A stretch of 64,000 bases of DNA from Thermotoga profunda AZM34c06 (GCF_000828675.1 NZ_AP014510.1:310001-374000); one strand, 5' to 3'; positions 1 to 12,952 are shown, numbered from the stretch's first letter. Numbers and translations: made by a program. The notes: generated from the letters alone by a model not told the origin.

Positions 1-774
1 AGAAAGGCTGTGACCTTTAGGAAGGATATGATTGATAAGGTTAAAGAGGGAACAAAATTCTACCATCCATTGCCAAGACCGAAGATCAATCCAGAAATAC
101 CAACTTTTCTGGACGAACTATCTCTTAATGGTTGGGAAACACAAGCGAGAAATGGTTTCTGGATAAGAGTTGTTTTATTATCAATGCTTGGTGGAGCTAT
201 CACAATGGAATGTGATGAACCAGAAAAAACGCCAATGGAGGAAGATGAGTATGAATTCATCATACCAGCCCAGATAGTTCATGGAACAAAAGGTGTTGCA
301 AAAGAGGGAAAACGTGGCATCAAACCCATTGAGAATGGAACGGTGATCGATCATATAGCAAAAGGGAAGAGTACCGAAGAGGTTTTCAACACAGTTGTGA
401 AGATCAGAAGAATTCTGAAGCTTTATGATTGCGATAGTGCCGATGGTATCTTTAAGTCTGCCGATGGAAGTTACAAGGGTTATATCAGTCTACCAGATAG
501 ATATTTGACCAAAAAAGAGATAAAAAAGCTGGCTGCTATTGCCCCTAACACAACTGTGAACATCATAAAAGATGCCTCGGTGAAAGAAAAATATAGAATC
601 AAATTACCCCCCAAGATATACAATTTTGATGAAATCAGGTGTAAAAATGAAAATTGTATAACCCATCCAAAGAACGGTGAAAATGTAGGCGCGTCTTTTG
701 TGAGGATTGGGGATAAACTTGTCTGTGAATATTGTGAGACACCACATGAGTACAGTGAGATATGGGTAATATGA
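1..774 (+). CDS. pyrBI: Aspartate carbamoyltransferase, fused catalytic-regulatory chain, 3' part
   Basis: Pyrimidine biosynthesis: condenses carbamoyl phosphate with aspartate in the cytoplasm. The frame is open at the left edge, so the gene begins outside the window. The first ~80 residues match the PyrB C-terminus (HPLPR, then NGWETQARNGFWIR-like sequence). A PyrI-type regulatory domain follows without a stop, beginning near GTVIDHI. It ends in a zinc domain with four cysteines (CKNENC and CEYC). Separate PyrB and PyrI chains are the rule in enterobacteria; the single-chain fusion is known from Thermotoga. The stop overlaps the upstream frame of the next gene, suggesting co-transcription. 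Identity is secure; the true start is not visible. Confidence 0.93.
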   Translation, partial: RKAVTFRKDMIDKVKEGTKFYHPLPRPKINPEIPTFLDELSLNGWETQARNGFWIRVVLLSMLGGAITMECDEPEKTPMEEDEYEFIIPAQIVHGTKGVAKEGKRGIKPIENGTVIDHIAKGKSTEEVFNTVVKIRRILKLYDCDSADGIFKSADGSYKGYISLPDRYLTKKEIKKLAAIAPNTTVNIIKDASVKEKYRIKLPPKIYNFDEIRCKNENCITHPKNGENVGASFVRIGDKLVCEYCETPHEYSEIWVI

Positions 775-791
775 CACTTGGGAGTGATGTG

Positions 792-1562
792 ATGGCTTTA
801 AAAGACTTCAAATGGGCTTTGATCACTGGTGCGTCATCGGGAATTGGAAGAGAATTTGCAATTGAACTTTCGAAGAGTGCTTTGAACATAATCGCTGTAG
901 GAAGAGATCATAATAGATTGAAAGAAGTTGCTAACAAGGTGAGAGAATCTTCAAATGTCGAATTTGTGATTTATCCAGCTGACCTTTCAAAAAAAGAGGA
1001 TGTTGATTCTTTGATCAAAGATCTTTCGAAGTACCAGGTCGATTTGTTGATCAACAACGCAGGTTTTGGCCTCTATGGAGAATTCACAGAGCTTGCTTTA
1101 GATGAGATAGAAAAGATGATTGAACTCAATATCAAGACTTTAACCACCCTCAGCCATGTCTTTGCGAAGAAAATGATCGAAAGGAGATCTGGCGGAATAA
1201 TAAACATCTCTTCGGTCGCTGGGCATATACCCTTGCCATATTTCAGTGCTTATGCTGCAACTAAGGCTTATGTGTATAATTTTTCACTTGCCCTTTGGGC
1301 TGAATTGAAAAGATACAATGTTCATGTGATGTGTGTATCACCAGGACCAACAGAAACAAGGTTCTTTGAAAGGGCTTTTAGACAACAAAGTATACAGCGA
1401 TTTGGAAATAGAATGAAACCAAATGAAGTTGCCATAGGTGCACTCAGGGCATTTGAGAAGGGTTCGATCGTGTACACTCCTGGCTTGAAGAATAGATTCA
1501 TCGTTTTTGTTGGCAAAAAACTCATGCCAGACAGATTCATTGCCAAGGTTCTTGGCGGTTAG
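792..1562 (+). CDS. Short-chain dehydrogenase/reductase (SDR)
   Basis: Classical SDR of 256 residues, probably an NAD(P)-dependent oxidoreductase; the substrate cannot be read from sequence. The cofactor-binding TGASSGIG motif is close to the N-terminus. NNAG follows at about residue 85, and the catalytic Ser with YAATK (Tyr and Lys) lies further on. The start at 792 is preferred because GGAGTGA precedes it by a few bases; an in-frame ATG at 762 lies inside pyrBI and lacks a ribosome-binding site. The gene sits 17 nt after pyrBI, and its last bases overlap the convergent dipeptidase gene by 4 nt. Confidence 0.88.
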   Translation: MALKDFKWALITGASSGIGREFAIELSKSALNIIAVGRDHNRLKEVANKVRESSNVEFVIYPADLSKKEDVDSLIKDLSKYQVDLLINNAGFGLYGEFTELALDEIEKMIELNIKTLTTLSHVFAKKMIERRSGGIINISSVAGHIPLPYFSAYAATKAYVYNFSLALWAELKRYNVHVMCVSPGPTETRFFERAFRQQSIQRFGNRMKPNEVAIGALRAFEKGSIVYTPGLKNRFIVFVGKKLMPDRFIAKVLGG

Positions 1563-2527
1563 CCAAGATTGTCTTTCAGAAAATTGAAAAAATTGTACCA
1601 CGATATTTTTTCAATCTCTTTTTGTGTGAAACCATTTTTCTCCAATAACTCGATAAGGGCTGGTACTTTGGTGGTATCCTCCAGCCCTGTTGTTTGTTTT
1701 TGGACAGTGTTTTTGAGTGATTCATCCGTCTTAAGATAGTCGGAGAAATCAAAACCAAGACAGATATGATCGATACCAACCAAGTTGGCAACATAAGTTA
1801 TGTGTTCAATTACTTTTTCTATCGTTGGATTTTCACGATCTACAATCTGTGGTAATGCACTGATGCCTATCAAACCACCGGCTTGGGCTATTACCTTTAT
1901 CTGTTCATCTTTGAGATTTCTTGGAACTGGGCACAGTGAAAAAACATTAGAATGGGTTGCAATCACAGGTTTTTGAACGATCTTAATCACATCCCAGAAA
2001 CTTTTTTCACTCAAATGGGATATATCGAGGATTATCCCGAGTTTTTCCATGATCTTTATTGCTTCTTTTCCAAGATCGTTCAAACCCTTTGAGGCATCAT
2101 CGCATCCACAACCTGCTGCAAGATCGTTAACTTCGTTCCATGTCAGGCTCATTATCCTAAAACCGAGTTCGTAGAGTGTCACAATGAAATCTATATTTTT
2201 TCCTATGCCAATTAGACCTTCTATGCTTGAAATTACCGCGACTTTGTCATTTTTCAGTGCGTCAACAATTTGTGTATGAGTCTGTGCAAAAACAAAATCT
2301 TCGTGGTTCATCAATTTTATTTGTTCAGACCTTGCACCGAGCATCTGAAGAAATTTATCCATGGGATTCTCAATCTTGGGATTTGTCCACACAGCGGCAT
2401 TTATACCCCACACATTGCCAGATTTTAATCTCGGTAAATGATAGGTTCTTAGGACATCATTTTTTCCTTTCTCTTTTTTGAGAGAAACATCGTACCATAT
2501 ATCTGTGTGAGTATCAAAAGTTTTCAC
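1559..2527 (-). CDS. Membrane dipeptidase family (peptidase M19)
   Basis: Zinc dipeptidase of the renal-dipeptidase family, 322 residues. Visible hallmarks are DTHTDIW near the N-terminus (metal-binding His and Asp), a glutamate-containing SSIEG segment (bridging Glu), DISHLSEKSFWDV, and ATHSNV with a metal-ligand histidine. No signal peptide is seen, so a cytoplasmic site is likely. It probably cleaves dipeptides, possibly with D-residues; M19 enzymes vary. The start is a GTG behind GGGGTGA. It lies tail-to-tail with the SDR gene and has its own upstream region of about 220 nt, shared divergently with ffh. Confidence 0.88.
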   Translation of the reverse strand: MKTFDTHTDIWYDVSLKKEKGKNDVLRTYHLPRLKSGNVWGINAAVWTNPKIENPMDKFLQMLGARSEQIKLMNHEDFVFAQTHTQIVDALKNDKVAVISSIEGLIGIGKNIDFIVTLYELGFRIMSLTWNEVNDLAAGCGCDDASKGLNDLGKEAIKIMEKLGIILDISHLSEKSFWDVIKIVQKPVIATHSNVFSLCPVPRNLKDEQIKVIAQAGGLIGISALPQIVDRENPTIEKVIEHITYVANLVGIDHICLGFDFSDYLKTDESLKNTVQKQTTGLEDTTKVPALIELLEKNGFTQKEIEKISWYNFFNFLKDNLG

Positions 2528-2750
2528 AGTTTCACCCCGTTCTTCAATAAGCTAATGATATCACGTCTATCGATAAAAGGTTTCTCTGAATTTAGTTATT
2601 AATTTATTACTTGAATATGTTGTTTTAGATAACTCACCTAATTATAGAAACACAAGTGTAATATAAAAGTGGGTAAGCTGTTTCTTGCGTGATTTGTTTT
2701 TAATTGATTTCTTTACGTCTATACGATAACATTCAAAAGAGGTGTTTGCT

Positions 2751-4052
2751 GTGTTTGAAAATCTTCAAGAAAAACTGTCAAAGGTCTTTAGGTCTTTAAC
2801 GGGTCAGGGAAGGTTGACAGAAAGAAATATAAACGAAGCAGTGAGGCAAGTCAAATTGTCTCTGCTTGAAGCTGATGTGAATTTCAAGGTTGTGAAAGAA
2901 TTTATAGATTCTGTGAAAGCAAAGGCACTTGGAGAAGAAGTTTTAAAGAGTTTCACTCCAGATCAACAGTTTATCAAGATAGTTCGTGATGAATTGATAA
3001 ATATAATGGGAAAATCTTCGGCATCTTTGAATTTGAAACACCATCCTTCTGTGATCATGCTCGTTGGACTTCAAGGAAGTGGAAAAACCACAACAGCCGC
3101 AAAGCTCGCCAATTATTTGAGAAAATCTGGGCGTAATGTCCTACTCGTGGCTGCGGATGTTTACAGACCAGCGGCGATAGACCAACTCGAAAAACTTGGA
3201 AAATCGATTCAGATAAATGTTTTTGTCGGCGATAAGAAAAATCCCGTGAAGATAGTGAGAGAGGCTCTCGAGTATGCGAAGAATTCTCAATACAATGTTG
3301 TTGTCCTTGACACTGCTGGTAGGCTTCACATAGACGAAGAGATGATGAACGAGCTGGAACAGATAAAACAGATGTCCAATCCCGATGAAATTTTAATGGT
3401 AGTCGATGCAATGATAGGTCAAGATGCAGTTAACTCTGCCACGGAGTTTAACAAGAGATTAGATCTCACGGGGTTTATTGTCACAAAGATGGATGGCGAT
3501 GCCCGTGGTGGCGTCATTCTTTCAATAAGTCATATCACGGGAAAACCTGTGAAATTTATTGGTGTCGGGGAAAAGATAGATGCATTTGAGCAATTCTATC
3601 CAGATAGAGTGGCAGCGAGAATACTTGGTATGGGTGATGTGCTCACATTGATTGAAAAGGCAGAAAGAGAACTCGATAAAGAAAAGATGGAAACGATGGG
3701 TAAGAAGATGCTTCAAGCCGAGTTCACACTTGAAGATTTTCAAGAACAATTGAAAGAGATGAAAAAGCTCGGACCACTTTCATCGTTGATAGAGATGTTG
3801 CCAGGTGCACCAAAGGTAGATCTTGAAAACAGCGAAAAACAACTCAAACGTACCGAAGCGATCATAAATTCCATGACACCAGAAGAAAGGAGAAATCCAA
3901 AGATTCTCAACGCCAGTAGAAAGATTCGAATTGCAAAAGGAAGTGGTACGACTGTGCAAGAGGTGAACAAGTTGCTCAAATCTTATGAAGAAATGAAGGA
4001 ACTCATGAAGAAAATGAAGCATGGGAAGCTAAAGCTTCCGTTCAAAATATGA
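2751..4052 (+). CDS. ffh: Signal recognition particle protein Ffh
   Basis: SRP GTPase that binds SRP RNA (encoded at 37.1 kb here) and nascent signal sequences, delivering ribosomes to the membrane. Domain order is a helical N domain, a G domain with [20 protein letters not shown] and [10 protein letters not shown], then a methionine-rich M domain at the C-terminus. GTG at 2751 is preferred to the GTG at 2742 because AGAGGTG lies six bases upstream and [13 protein letters not shown] is the usual family start. It opens a tight operon running through rpsP, khpA, rimM, trmD, a SPOUT methylase, rplS and lepB; its stop overlaps nothing, and rpsP follows after 14 nt. Confidence 0.97.
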   Translation: MFENLQEKLSKVFRSLTGQGRLTERNINEAVRQVKLSLLEADVNFKVVKEFIDSVKAKALGEEVLKSFTPDQQFIKIVRDELINIMGKSSASLNLKHHPSVIMLVGLQGSGKTTTAAKLANYLRKSGRNVLLVAADVYRPAAIDQLEKLGKSIQINVFVGDKKNPVKIVREALEYAKNSQYNVVVLDTAGRLHIDEEMMNELEQIKQMSNPDEILMVVDAMIGQDAVNSATEFNKRLDLTGFIVTKMDGDARGGVILSISHITGKPVKFIGVGEKIDAFEQFYPDRVAARILGMGDVLTLIEKAERELDKEKMETMGKKMLQAEFTLEDFQEQLKEMKKLGPLSSLIEMLPGAPKVDLENSEKQLKRTEAIINSMTPEERRNPKILNASRKIRIAKGSGTTVQEVNKLLKSYEEMKELMKKMKHGKLKLPFKI

Positions 4053-4066
4053 CAGGAGGTGTAAAG

Positions 4067-4363
4067 GTGGTAAGGATAAGATTAACACGAATGGGAAAAA
4101 GACACATGCCCTTTTACAGAATTGTGGTGGTGGATTCAAGGAAAAAGCGTGATGGTGCTTATATTGAATCACTCGGTTACTACAATCCTTTGAGAGAACC
4201 TGCTCAGATCGATGTGAATGTTGAAAAAGCTGTTGAGTGGATCTTGAAAGGTGCACAACCAAGTGAAACAGTTTCGAACATCTTGAGTAAAGCCGGAGTT
4301 CTTGCAAAAGTTCATCAGATTAAATACGCGAAAAAGGAGAAAAGTGATGAAGGAATTGGTTGA
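4067..4363 (+). CDS. rpsP: 30S ribosomal protein S16
   Basis: Small-subunit ribosomal protein of 98 residues with the family N-terminus [11 protein letters not shown] and the typical RRPFYRIVV-like and SLGYYNP segments. The start is a GTG at 4067 behind a perfect AGGAGGT (4054-4060); an earlier in-frame ATG at 4049 would place that ribosome-binding site inside the gene. The last bases overlap the start of khpA (17 nt), consistent with coupled translation in the ffh operon. Confidence 0.96.
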   Translation: MVRIRLTRMGKRHMPFYRIVVVDSRKKRDGAYIESLGYYNPLREPAQIDVNVEKAVEWILKGAQPSETVSNILSKAGVLAKVHQIKYAKKEKSDEGIG

Positions 4364-4571
4364 GTACATTCTCAAAGGTATTGTGAAACACCCTGAGGAT
4401 GTTGTCGTGGTTGAATTCAATGAGAATGATAACAGAGTAGTCGAGATCGTTGTGAATGAAGAAGACGTTGGACAAGTTATTGGAAAAGATGGAAGGACAA
4501 TCAAGTCTCTGAAAGTTTTGCTCGCGGCACTCTTTGATGATGAAAACTTCACTCTAAGGGTGATAAGGTGA
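4347..4571 (+). CDS. khpA: KH-domain RNA-binding protein KhpA
   Basis: Small single-KH-domain RNA-binding protein, 74 residues. The KH signature [15 protein letters not shown] is in the middle, and the family N-terminus MKELVEYI is present. KhpA-type proteins bind RNA and affect cell elongation and division in Firmicutes; its position between rpsP and rimM is the common bacterial arrangement. The ATG at 4347 follows AAGGAGAAAAGTG. An earlier ATG in frame (4302) lies within rpsP. The TGA overlaps the rimM GTG start by 4 nt. Confidence 0.93.
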   Translation: MKELVEYILKGIVKHPEDVVVVEFNENDNRVVEIVVNEEDVGQVIGKDGRTIKSLKVLLAALFDDENFTLRVIR

Positions 4572-5073
4572 GAGATTACGTGGCTATTGGTAAGATCACA
4601 AAAACCCATGGATTGTTGGGAAATGTCAAAGTTCAACCTATGACAAATGTGCTCGAGGTCTTTGATAACTTTAAAGAGGTCTTCATACACGATGAAATTC
4701 ATAATGAACTTTACAAACTCGAAGTAGAAGATATCAAAAGAACCGGCAAGACATTTGTGGTGAAGTTTTCTGGTATTGACAGCGAAGAGAATGCAAAAAA
4801 GATTGTAGGATTAGAAGTAGTCATGAAAATCGAAGATCTACCGAGATTGAGTTCGCCAGATGAATACTATTACTATGAGATCCTCGATGTAGATGTTCTT
4901 GATCAAAACGGTAATTTTCTTGGGAAGGTATGTGACGTGATCGCTACGGGTTCAAACGAAGTATTGGTTGTGAAAAACAAAAATGTAGAGATTTTGTTGC
5001 CAATGATACACGACTACATTTTGGAATTTCAAAGGCAGAGACAATTGATTGTGAAGATGCCGGAGTGGATTTA

Positions 5074-5074
<1 letters not shown>
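4568..5074 (+). CDS. rimM: 16S rRNA processing protein RimM
   Basis: Ribosome-maturation factor for the 30S head, acting with S19; 168 residues, normal length. The N-terminal beta-barrel begins VAIGKITKTHGLLGNVKV. The PRC-barrel part contains the Tyr-rich YYYYEILDVDV segment and the closing LPMIHDYI. The GTG start overlaps the khpA stop. The TAA (5072-5074) overlaps the trmD ATG. It belongs to the ffh-lepB operon. Confidence 0.95.
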
Positions 5075-6741
<1,667 letters not shown>

Positions 6742-6742
6742 G

Positions 6743-7590
6743 ATGCCTCCCAAAAGGAGCTTGAAAAAAGAGGCAATAGAGTGGGGTAAAGCCCTGCTCT
6801 ATGCTGTTGTCGCAGCCACGATAATAAGGCTGTTTGTTTTTGAGACGATGCTTGTTCCAACTGGTTCGATGATACCAACTATAAACATAGGTGATAGATT
6901 ATTTATAGAGAAGATCACTTACACAGCAAGAGAGCCAGAGATCGGTGATATTGTTGTCTTTTGGTCTCCTTTCATTGATGAGCGTGCTCAAACGATGCTT
7001 CGTTTATTTGACAAGTTCATGGATCTTTTTGCGCCGGCTCGATTCAAGGGACATGTAAAATACGTAAAGAGGCTTGTTGCAAAAGGTGGAGATGTAATAC
7101 AGTTGAAGATCCATGAGGATGGTAAATACTATCTGTATGTCAATGGCAAGATTCCAGATGGTTTTGAAGAAAGAACTTACTCACCAGAAGGAATCTTTGG
7201 ATATCCTCAGCTTATTAACCTCTTTATAGAGGCAAGTCGCCTTAGAAATAAGCCAACTGAGTACAAATCGTACCTGCAAAATTTAGCACGGCAGGATTCG
7301 TACTTGGCAAATCTGGTTTTTTCTGTAGTGGGTGGTATGTACCCAGTTCCCTTGGGTGTGCCGTTTGACAAAACTTATGATGAAATCTACAAAGGCATCG
7401 ATTTATCCAAGTACGTACGTAAAACAGCCGACGGTGTAGAAGTAGAAATACCAGATGGTTTTTATTTTTTCATGGGTGATAATACAAAAGACAGTTTTGA
7501 CAGTAGATATTTTGGATTTGTTCCAAAAGATCATGTGATAGGAAGGCCTATATTGCGTATCTGGCCTTTGAAAGAATTTGGGCCTGTACA

Positions 7591-7600
<10 letters not shown>
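6743..7600 (+). CDS. lepB: Signal peptidase I
   Basis: Membrane serine protease (S26) that removes signal peptides from exported proteins. One transmembrane helix lies near residues 14-34. The nucleophile Ser is in VPTGSMIPTI at about residue 40. The general-base Lys is in YVKRLVAKGGD, and the conserved MGDNTKDSFDSRYFG is near the C-terminus. At 285 residues it carries an insertion between the Lys box and the GDN box that shorter bacterial forms lack. Last gene of the ffh operon; a hairpin plus T-run starts within its stop region. Confidence 0.95.
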
Positions 7601-8269
<669 letters not shown>

Positions 8270-8320
8270 ATTCATTTGATGTACTATACTTGAGAAATAC
8301 AAACTCAAGGAGTGATTTTC

Positions 8321-9823
8321 TTGAAAAGATTTTCAAGGGCTTTATTGATCGTCTGCCTTATTATTTTGATCTTAATCTCAGTAGGATGCACTGATCTTTA
8401 TTCATCAAACTGGGTAATAAAATCAACAGACCAAACGAAAACTGTGGGACGTGTGGGTTATATAGAAATAAAATTGACCACTCAGAGTGGTGTACCTATT
8501 TCAGATACGCAGATCAAGATAATGTACAAAGAAGATAGTCAATGGGAGAGTTTCAAAGATCCATTGACTGGAAAAGAGACTTTTGTAACAGACAAAAATG
8601 GGACTGTGACAGTTTCTGTATTTTCATCAAAAGAAATAACTTGGCAGTTCAATGCCTATGTGGTTGACAATCCATCGATAAAAACAGAGTTCACCGTGAG
8701 ATTTGTAAAACCAAATTGGCTGTTCATGGTCTGGATGTGCGCGGATAATAATTTAGAAAATTATGGTTTGAATGATCTTGAAGAGATGAAAAATGCCAAT
8801 GCTAATGTGTCTGTCATAACCTTTTTTGACGGTAGAAAGAATCCAGATGCGGCATACTTTCTTGACGAATTCGGTGAACAGAAAAAGATTTATACATTCG
8901 ATCAAGATCTTAACTCTGGAGATCCAGATAAGTTATTGGAATGGATGGGTTCCATATTCGGTGAGTATGAATCATCTTACCGCGCCTTGATCTTGTGGGA
9001 CCATGGTAGTGCATGGGTTGGAGATAGTAAGAGCCTATCAGCCACATACACTCCAAAAGCTATCTGTTATGATGACACATCTGGAAGTTCAATCTCTGTA
9101 GCAGAGCTTCGAGAAGTTTTGGAATCTTACACTGGTCCTGAGATAAATCTTCTTGGTATGGATGCATGTTTGATGGGATCAATAGAAGTTTTGTATGAAT
9201 TAAAAGGTCTTGTCGACTATGTAGTTGCATCAAGTTTTAGTGTGCCAGGTGATGGATACAACTACAGTTTTCTAAACCAAATAACTTCCACTGACGATAC
9301 ACTGGATGTCGGTGAAAAGATAGTGGATGCCTATAGGCAATATTACGATGGCAACAGTTCTTTGGAAAGTGAAGGTCTCAGCTTGGCAGTCTATGACATG
9401 AGTAAGGTTGAATCCACAACCCTTTATATAAGCCTTCTGGGATCGAGACTGTTCAACATAATGAATAGCAGTATCAGAAGCACGATTCACAGTTTCTATC
9501 AAGATCTGACTGTATATTATTATCTGAAAGATCAGAATAATGTCTACTATCCTGTTTTAGTCGATCTCAACGATTGTGCATATCTTATGGAATTGTATAT
9601 CAATGATTCTGATGTTCAAAATTACGCGCGACAGATTCAAGAATATCTGGAAGAACTTGTAGTTTATGAATATGTCGAAAAAACAGGTCGTACAATCTCC
9701 AATCCCGTGAGCATCTTTACGCCGAAAAACACCAATATTTTCAACAGCTATATTAATGACTACAGCACGCTTTTGTTCAAAAACCTCAAATGGGATGATT
9801 TTTTGCAAAGTTGGTTGAATTAA
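8321..9823 (+). CDS. Clostripain-family (C11) cysteine peptidase lipoprotein
   Basis: Secreted or membrane-anchored protein of 500 residues. It has a hydrophobic signal segment ending in the lipobox ISVGC, then an immunoglobulin-like region to about residue 130. A C11/clostripain-type domain follows, with the catalytic His in ILWDHGSAWVG and the catalytic Cys in LLGMDACLMGS. Clostripain enzymes cut after Arg or Lys and need activation; specificity cannot be deduced here. TTG at 8321 is preferred because AAGGAG precedes it; the GTG at 8312 overlaps that site. A 6-bp inverted repeat (CTTGAG/CTCAAG) surrounds the leader region. Confidence 0.88.
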   Translation: MKRFSRALLIVCLIILILISVGCTDLYSSNWVIKSTDQTKTVGRVGYIEIKLTTQSGVPISDTQIKIMYKEDSQWESFKDPLTGKETFVTDKNGTVTVSVFSSKEITWQFNAYVVDNPSIKTEFTVRFVKPNWLFMVWMCADNNLENYGLNDLEEMKNANANVSVITFFDGRKNPDAAYFLDEFGEQKKIYTFDQDLNSGDPDKLLEWMGSIFGEYESSYRALILWDHGSAWVGDSKSLSATYTPKAICYDDTSGSSISVAELREVLESYTGPEINLLGMDACLMGSIEVLYELKGLVDYVVASSFSVPGDGYNYSFLNQITSTDDTLDVGEKIVDAYRQYYDGNSSLESEGLSLAVYDMSKVESTTLYISLLGSRLFNIMNSSIRSTIHSFYQDLTVYYYLKDQNNVYYPVLVDLNDCAYLMELYINDSDVQNYARQIQEYLEELVVYEYVEKTGRTISNPVSIFTPKNTNIFNSYINDYSTLLFKNLKWDDFLQSWLN

Positions 9824-9826
9824 AAA

Positions 9827-9847
9827 AAGAGGGGATCAACCCCTCTT
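9827..9847 (-). terminator. Terminator between convergent genes, stronger on the minus strand
   Basis: AGAGGGG pairs with CCCCTCT around a five-base loop. Read on the minus strand it is followed by seven T residues, ending the alpha-mannosidase operon. On the plus strand only TTAATT follows, so it is a weaker terminator for the lipoprotein gene. Confidence 0.85.
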
Positions 9848-9857
9848 AATTGCTCAA

Positions 9858-12800
9858 TCATGCGAATAAAAATGTGTAGATCTTAAATGGTTGAAAATCA
9901 AATGGTAACTTGATTTTTTGTTTTTGTTCTTCGAGTATGTTACTCAAAAAGATGTCCTTTTTGAACCACGGTATTTCGATTTTCAGTTTACCAGATGTGC
10001 CAAGAACTTCTACCAATCTCAAGACTAAATCTCCATCTTCGTTTTTTCTAAACGAGGTTATTTTGAAATTACTTGGTGTGATTTTCACAATTTGTGATGG
10101 TATTTCTAAGATTCCAGGATTAACGAGGATGGGTTTATTTAAATCTTCTGATTCCTTTACAACAGCCTTGATATCATCATAAGGGTGAACGTATACAGAA
10201 TAAGTGAATTCGTGTGAACCTTCATCGGAAAAGAAGTCTGGGAATATACCTGCCTTTATCAAGGATATTGACACGAGATTATCTTTGATACCATAACCAT
10301 ATTTTGAATCTGTGATAATGGCAACGCCAAAATCAGTTTGGGATAGATCAACCCATCTGTGTGCTGATACTTCAAAACGTGCTTTTTCGTAGTTGGTGTT
10401 TCTGTGTGTGGATCTTTCTATAAAACCTCCTGAGATATCAAATCGAGCCTTTCTTGTTAGAACATTCACGGGAAAGTAGGCTTTCAGCAACGCTCGTCTC
10501 GTGTGCCAATCGATGATGGTATTGATATCCAGTCTTCTTGAGTTCTTCATGAGTATATAATCTTGGATGATTTTGCTACCTTCTGCTTCGTATTCTACTC
10601 TCACCACTTCTCTGACTGGACCTGATTCAAGTTTTTCTATTCTTGAGGCTTTCAAGGAAAAACCAGTCTTTTCTACGCCATCTGTGATATCCCAGTTATC
10701 CCAGTAAGCGGGAATGTTCTTGTGCATTTTCAGAATATTTCCTTCTCCTTGGAATGCGAATCTTTCCATTTCTTTGTCGTATATCTGTACAGTACCGTTG
10801 TCACTTATCTGTACACTTAAGTATTCGTTTTCCATGGAGAGACTGTTGTCTCTCTCTAAGAACTTGGATTTCTGATCTTTCACTTCGAACTCCATTTTCG
10901 TGAAGGGCTCTATTTCACTATCCAAAAGGTAGATATATCTTCCATCGTGTGTTCTTTGAAAATCAATTTCCTTTCCTTTAAAATGTAAATTGATACCTTT
11001 ATTTAGAAAGAAAACAGTCTTTTTCGGGAAAGATGATAGGTTTATGATAGATATGACGTTATTATCATTTTTTCTAACAGAATCTAATGTTTCTCTTAGA
11101 AACTCTTCTGCCTTGTTTACCACTTGTGAGAGCTCTTTCTCGGTCTTTTCATATACTTCTTTGATAGCAGAACCTGGGAGAATATCGTGAAATTCGTTTC
11201 TCAAAACTATCTTCCAGAGTTCGTCGAGTTCCTTGGAATAATTTCGTTTAGAAAAAATTGAAATAATCTCTGTTGCATAAAGTGCGTCTTCGGCTTGTTT
11301 GTGAAGTTTTTTTGTACGAGATTGGGAAGTATAGGTTCCTCTATGGCATTCAAGATAGAGCTCGTTGTCCCAGACTGGGAGATTTTTCTGAAGTTCCAAT
11401 GATTCAAAATATCTTTCAACGCTTTGAATTTCGAGTTTTGGGAGATTTGGAAATTCTTTTAAAATACGATAATTTTGCAACATCTCTTCTGTCGGACCTC
11501 CGCCGCCATCACCATAACCAAATGAGAGGAGGACTCTATCTGTCAGCTCTTTCTGCCTGAAATTTTTCCATGTCTCATAGATTGTATCTGGGTCTATCTT
11601 GCCATTGTAACCTTCATTGGGATTGTTGAAACTGCAATACAAAACCTTGGAGCCGTCTATTCCACGCCAGATGCAAAGATCATAAGGAAATTCGTTGGTA
11701 TCATTCCAGTTCAATTTTGTTGTGACAAAGTACTCTATGCCAGCTTGCTTGAGAATCTGTGGTAATACCCATGAAAAGCCAAATACATCGGGTAACCAGC
11801 AAACTTTGCTTTTCCTTCCAAATTCTTTTTCAAAGAATTTCTGACCGTAATAGAATTGTCTTATCAGAGATTCAACGGTCGGGATATTGCAATCTGACTC
11901 TACCCACATACCGCCTGCTGGTTCCCATCTGTTTTGTTTTACAAGTTCTTTCACAGTTTCAAATAGCTCAGGATATTTTTCCTTCAAATCTTGATACATC
12001 TGAGCGGAAGATTGAGAGAAAACAAATTCTGGGAACATTTTTGATAGCATAACTGCGTTTGCAAATGTTCTTGCAATTTTTCGCTTTGTTTCCTCTACCG
12101 GCCACAACCAGGCATAATCTATATGTGAATGACCAACAAGATGAACTGTTCCAACAGGAGGATGCTCTTTCTTGAGTTTTTCAAGTTTGTTTTTGAAGAT
12201 TGTGTATCTATTAATCAGTTGTTCTTTGAATTCTTTTTTCAATTTTATCCCCGTGAATTCTTCGAATTTTGGTGCGTTCCAGATGTTTTCAATATCTCCT
12301 TTAACTCCTATGTCTTGTTGGACAGTTTCGAGATATGTTTTTGTATCTCTTGGTACCCATACGTTTGAGAGAAATTCATCGCAGATATCAAAAAGTTTTT
12401 TTGATACAGGTTCTTCCAAGATATTTGCTGTCCTTATGGTAATTTCCACTGTTTTTAATATTTCTGAGATTTCTTCATCGATAATGAGTAGGAAAGCTTC
12501 CGAAAAAACTGGTTCTTGTGGTTTACCGAATAGGCCTCTTGGCATTACCTGTGCTTCCACGCGGTGAGTTTTTCCATCACAGAGTGGTGTAATATTGAGC
12601 AATCTGTGGTATTCGTTTATTTCACCGTAAGGTTTTCCATCCACTAATATGAGACTTTCCCCACCAAACCAGAATCTCAGGTAAATTCTCTGACCTTCTT
12701 GATGTGAAATGGGTTCTAAATCTTTCATAAACCAAACTGGTGCCTTTTCAAAATCCCATTTAAATGGGAAGGTGACGTTCTTTTCATAACCCGCTGGTCT

Positions 12801-12920
12801 TTCTTCAAGTGGACCGTTGGTGAAATACCAGATATTAAGAGACCTTTGTTCCAAAATTGTGTAAGGAAGAATCTCTGAAACGTTTTTAAGAAGTCTGTAG
12901 AAGTTTTGCTTTTTCTTCAC
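9858..12920 (-). CDS. Alpha-mannosidase, glycoside hydrolase family 38
   Basis: Zinc-dependent retaining alpha-mannosidase, 1020 residues, no signal peptide, so it should act on sugars imported by the linked ABC transporter. The zinc site is in VGHSHIDYAWLWP. The nucleophile Asp is in CWLPDVFGFSW. SFGYGDGGGGPTEEM is a further GH38 landmark, and a long beta-sandwich C-terminal half follows. The GTG at 12920 lies eight bases after AGGAGG; the frame is open 12 codons further upstream to a TTG at 12956, but that has no site. Last gene of the minus-strand operon, ending at the 9.8 kb terminator. Confidence 0.93.
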   Translation of the reverse strand: MKKKQNFYRLLKNVSEILPYTILEQRSLNIWYFTNGPLEERPAGYEKNVTFPFKWDFEKAPVWFMKDLEPISHQEGQRIYLRFWFGGESLILVDGKPYGEINEYHRLLNITPLCDGKTHRVEAQVMPRGLFGKPQEPVFSEAFLLIIDEEISEILKTVEITIRTANILEEPVSKKLFDICDEFLSNVWVPRDTKTYLETVQQDIGVKGDIENIWNAPKFEEFTGIKLKKEFKEQLINRYTIFKNKLEKLKKEHPPVGTVHLVGHSHIDYAWLWPVEETKRKIARTFANAVMLSKMFPEFVFSQSSAQMYQDLKEKYPELFETVKELVKQNRWEPAGGMWVESDCNIPTVESLIRQFYYGQKFFEKEFGRKSKVCWLPDVFGFSWVLPQILKQAGIEYFVTTKLNWNDTNEFPYDLCIWRGIDGSKVLYCSFNNPNEGYNGKIDPDTIYETWKNFRQKELTDRVLLSFGYGDGGGGPTEEMLQNYRILKEFPNLPKLEIQSVERYFESLELQKNLPVWDNELYLECHRGTYTSQSRTKKLHKQAEDALYATEIISIFSKRNYSKELDELWKIVLRNEFHDILPGSAIKEVYEKTEKELSQVVNKAEEFLRETLDSVRKNDNNVISIINLSSFPKKTVFFLNKGINLHFKGKEIDFQRTHDGRYIYLLDSEIEPFTKMEFEVKDQKSKFLERDNSLSMENEYLSVQISDNGTVQIYDKEMERFAFQGEGNILKMHKNIPAYWDNWDITDGVEKTGFSLKASRIEKLESGPVREVVRVEYEAEGSKIIQDYILMKNSRRLDINTIIDWHTRRALLKAYFPVNVLTRKARFDISGGFIERSTHRNTNYEKARFEVSAHRWVDLSQTDFGVAIITDSKYGYGIKDNLVSISLIKAGIFPDFFSDEGSHEFTYSVYVHPYDDIKAVVKESEDLNKPILVNPGILEIPSQIVKITPSNFKITSFRKNEDGDLVLRLVEVLGTSGKLKIEIPWFKKDIFLSNILEEQKQKIKLPFDFQPFKIYTFLFA

Positions 12921-12952
12921 AATCAATTCCTCCTTGTTTGTTTTTGAATCTT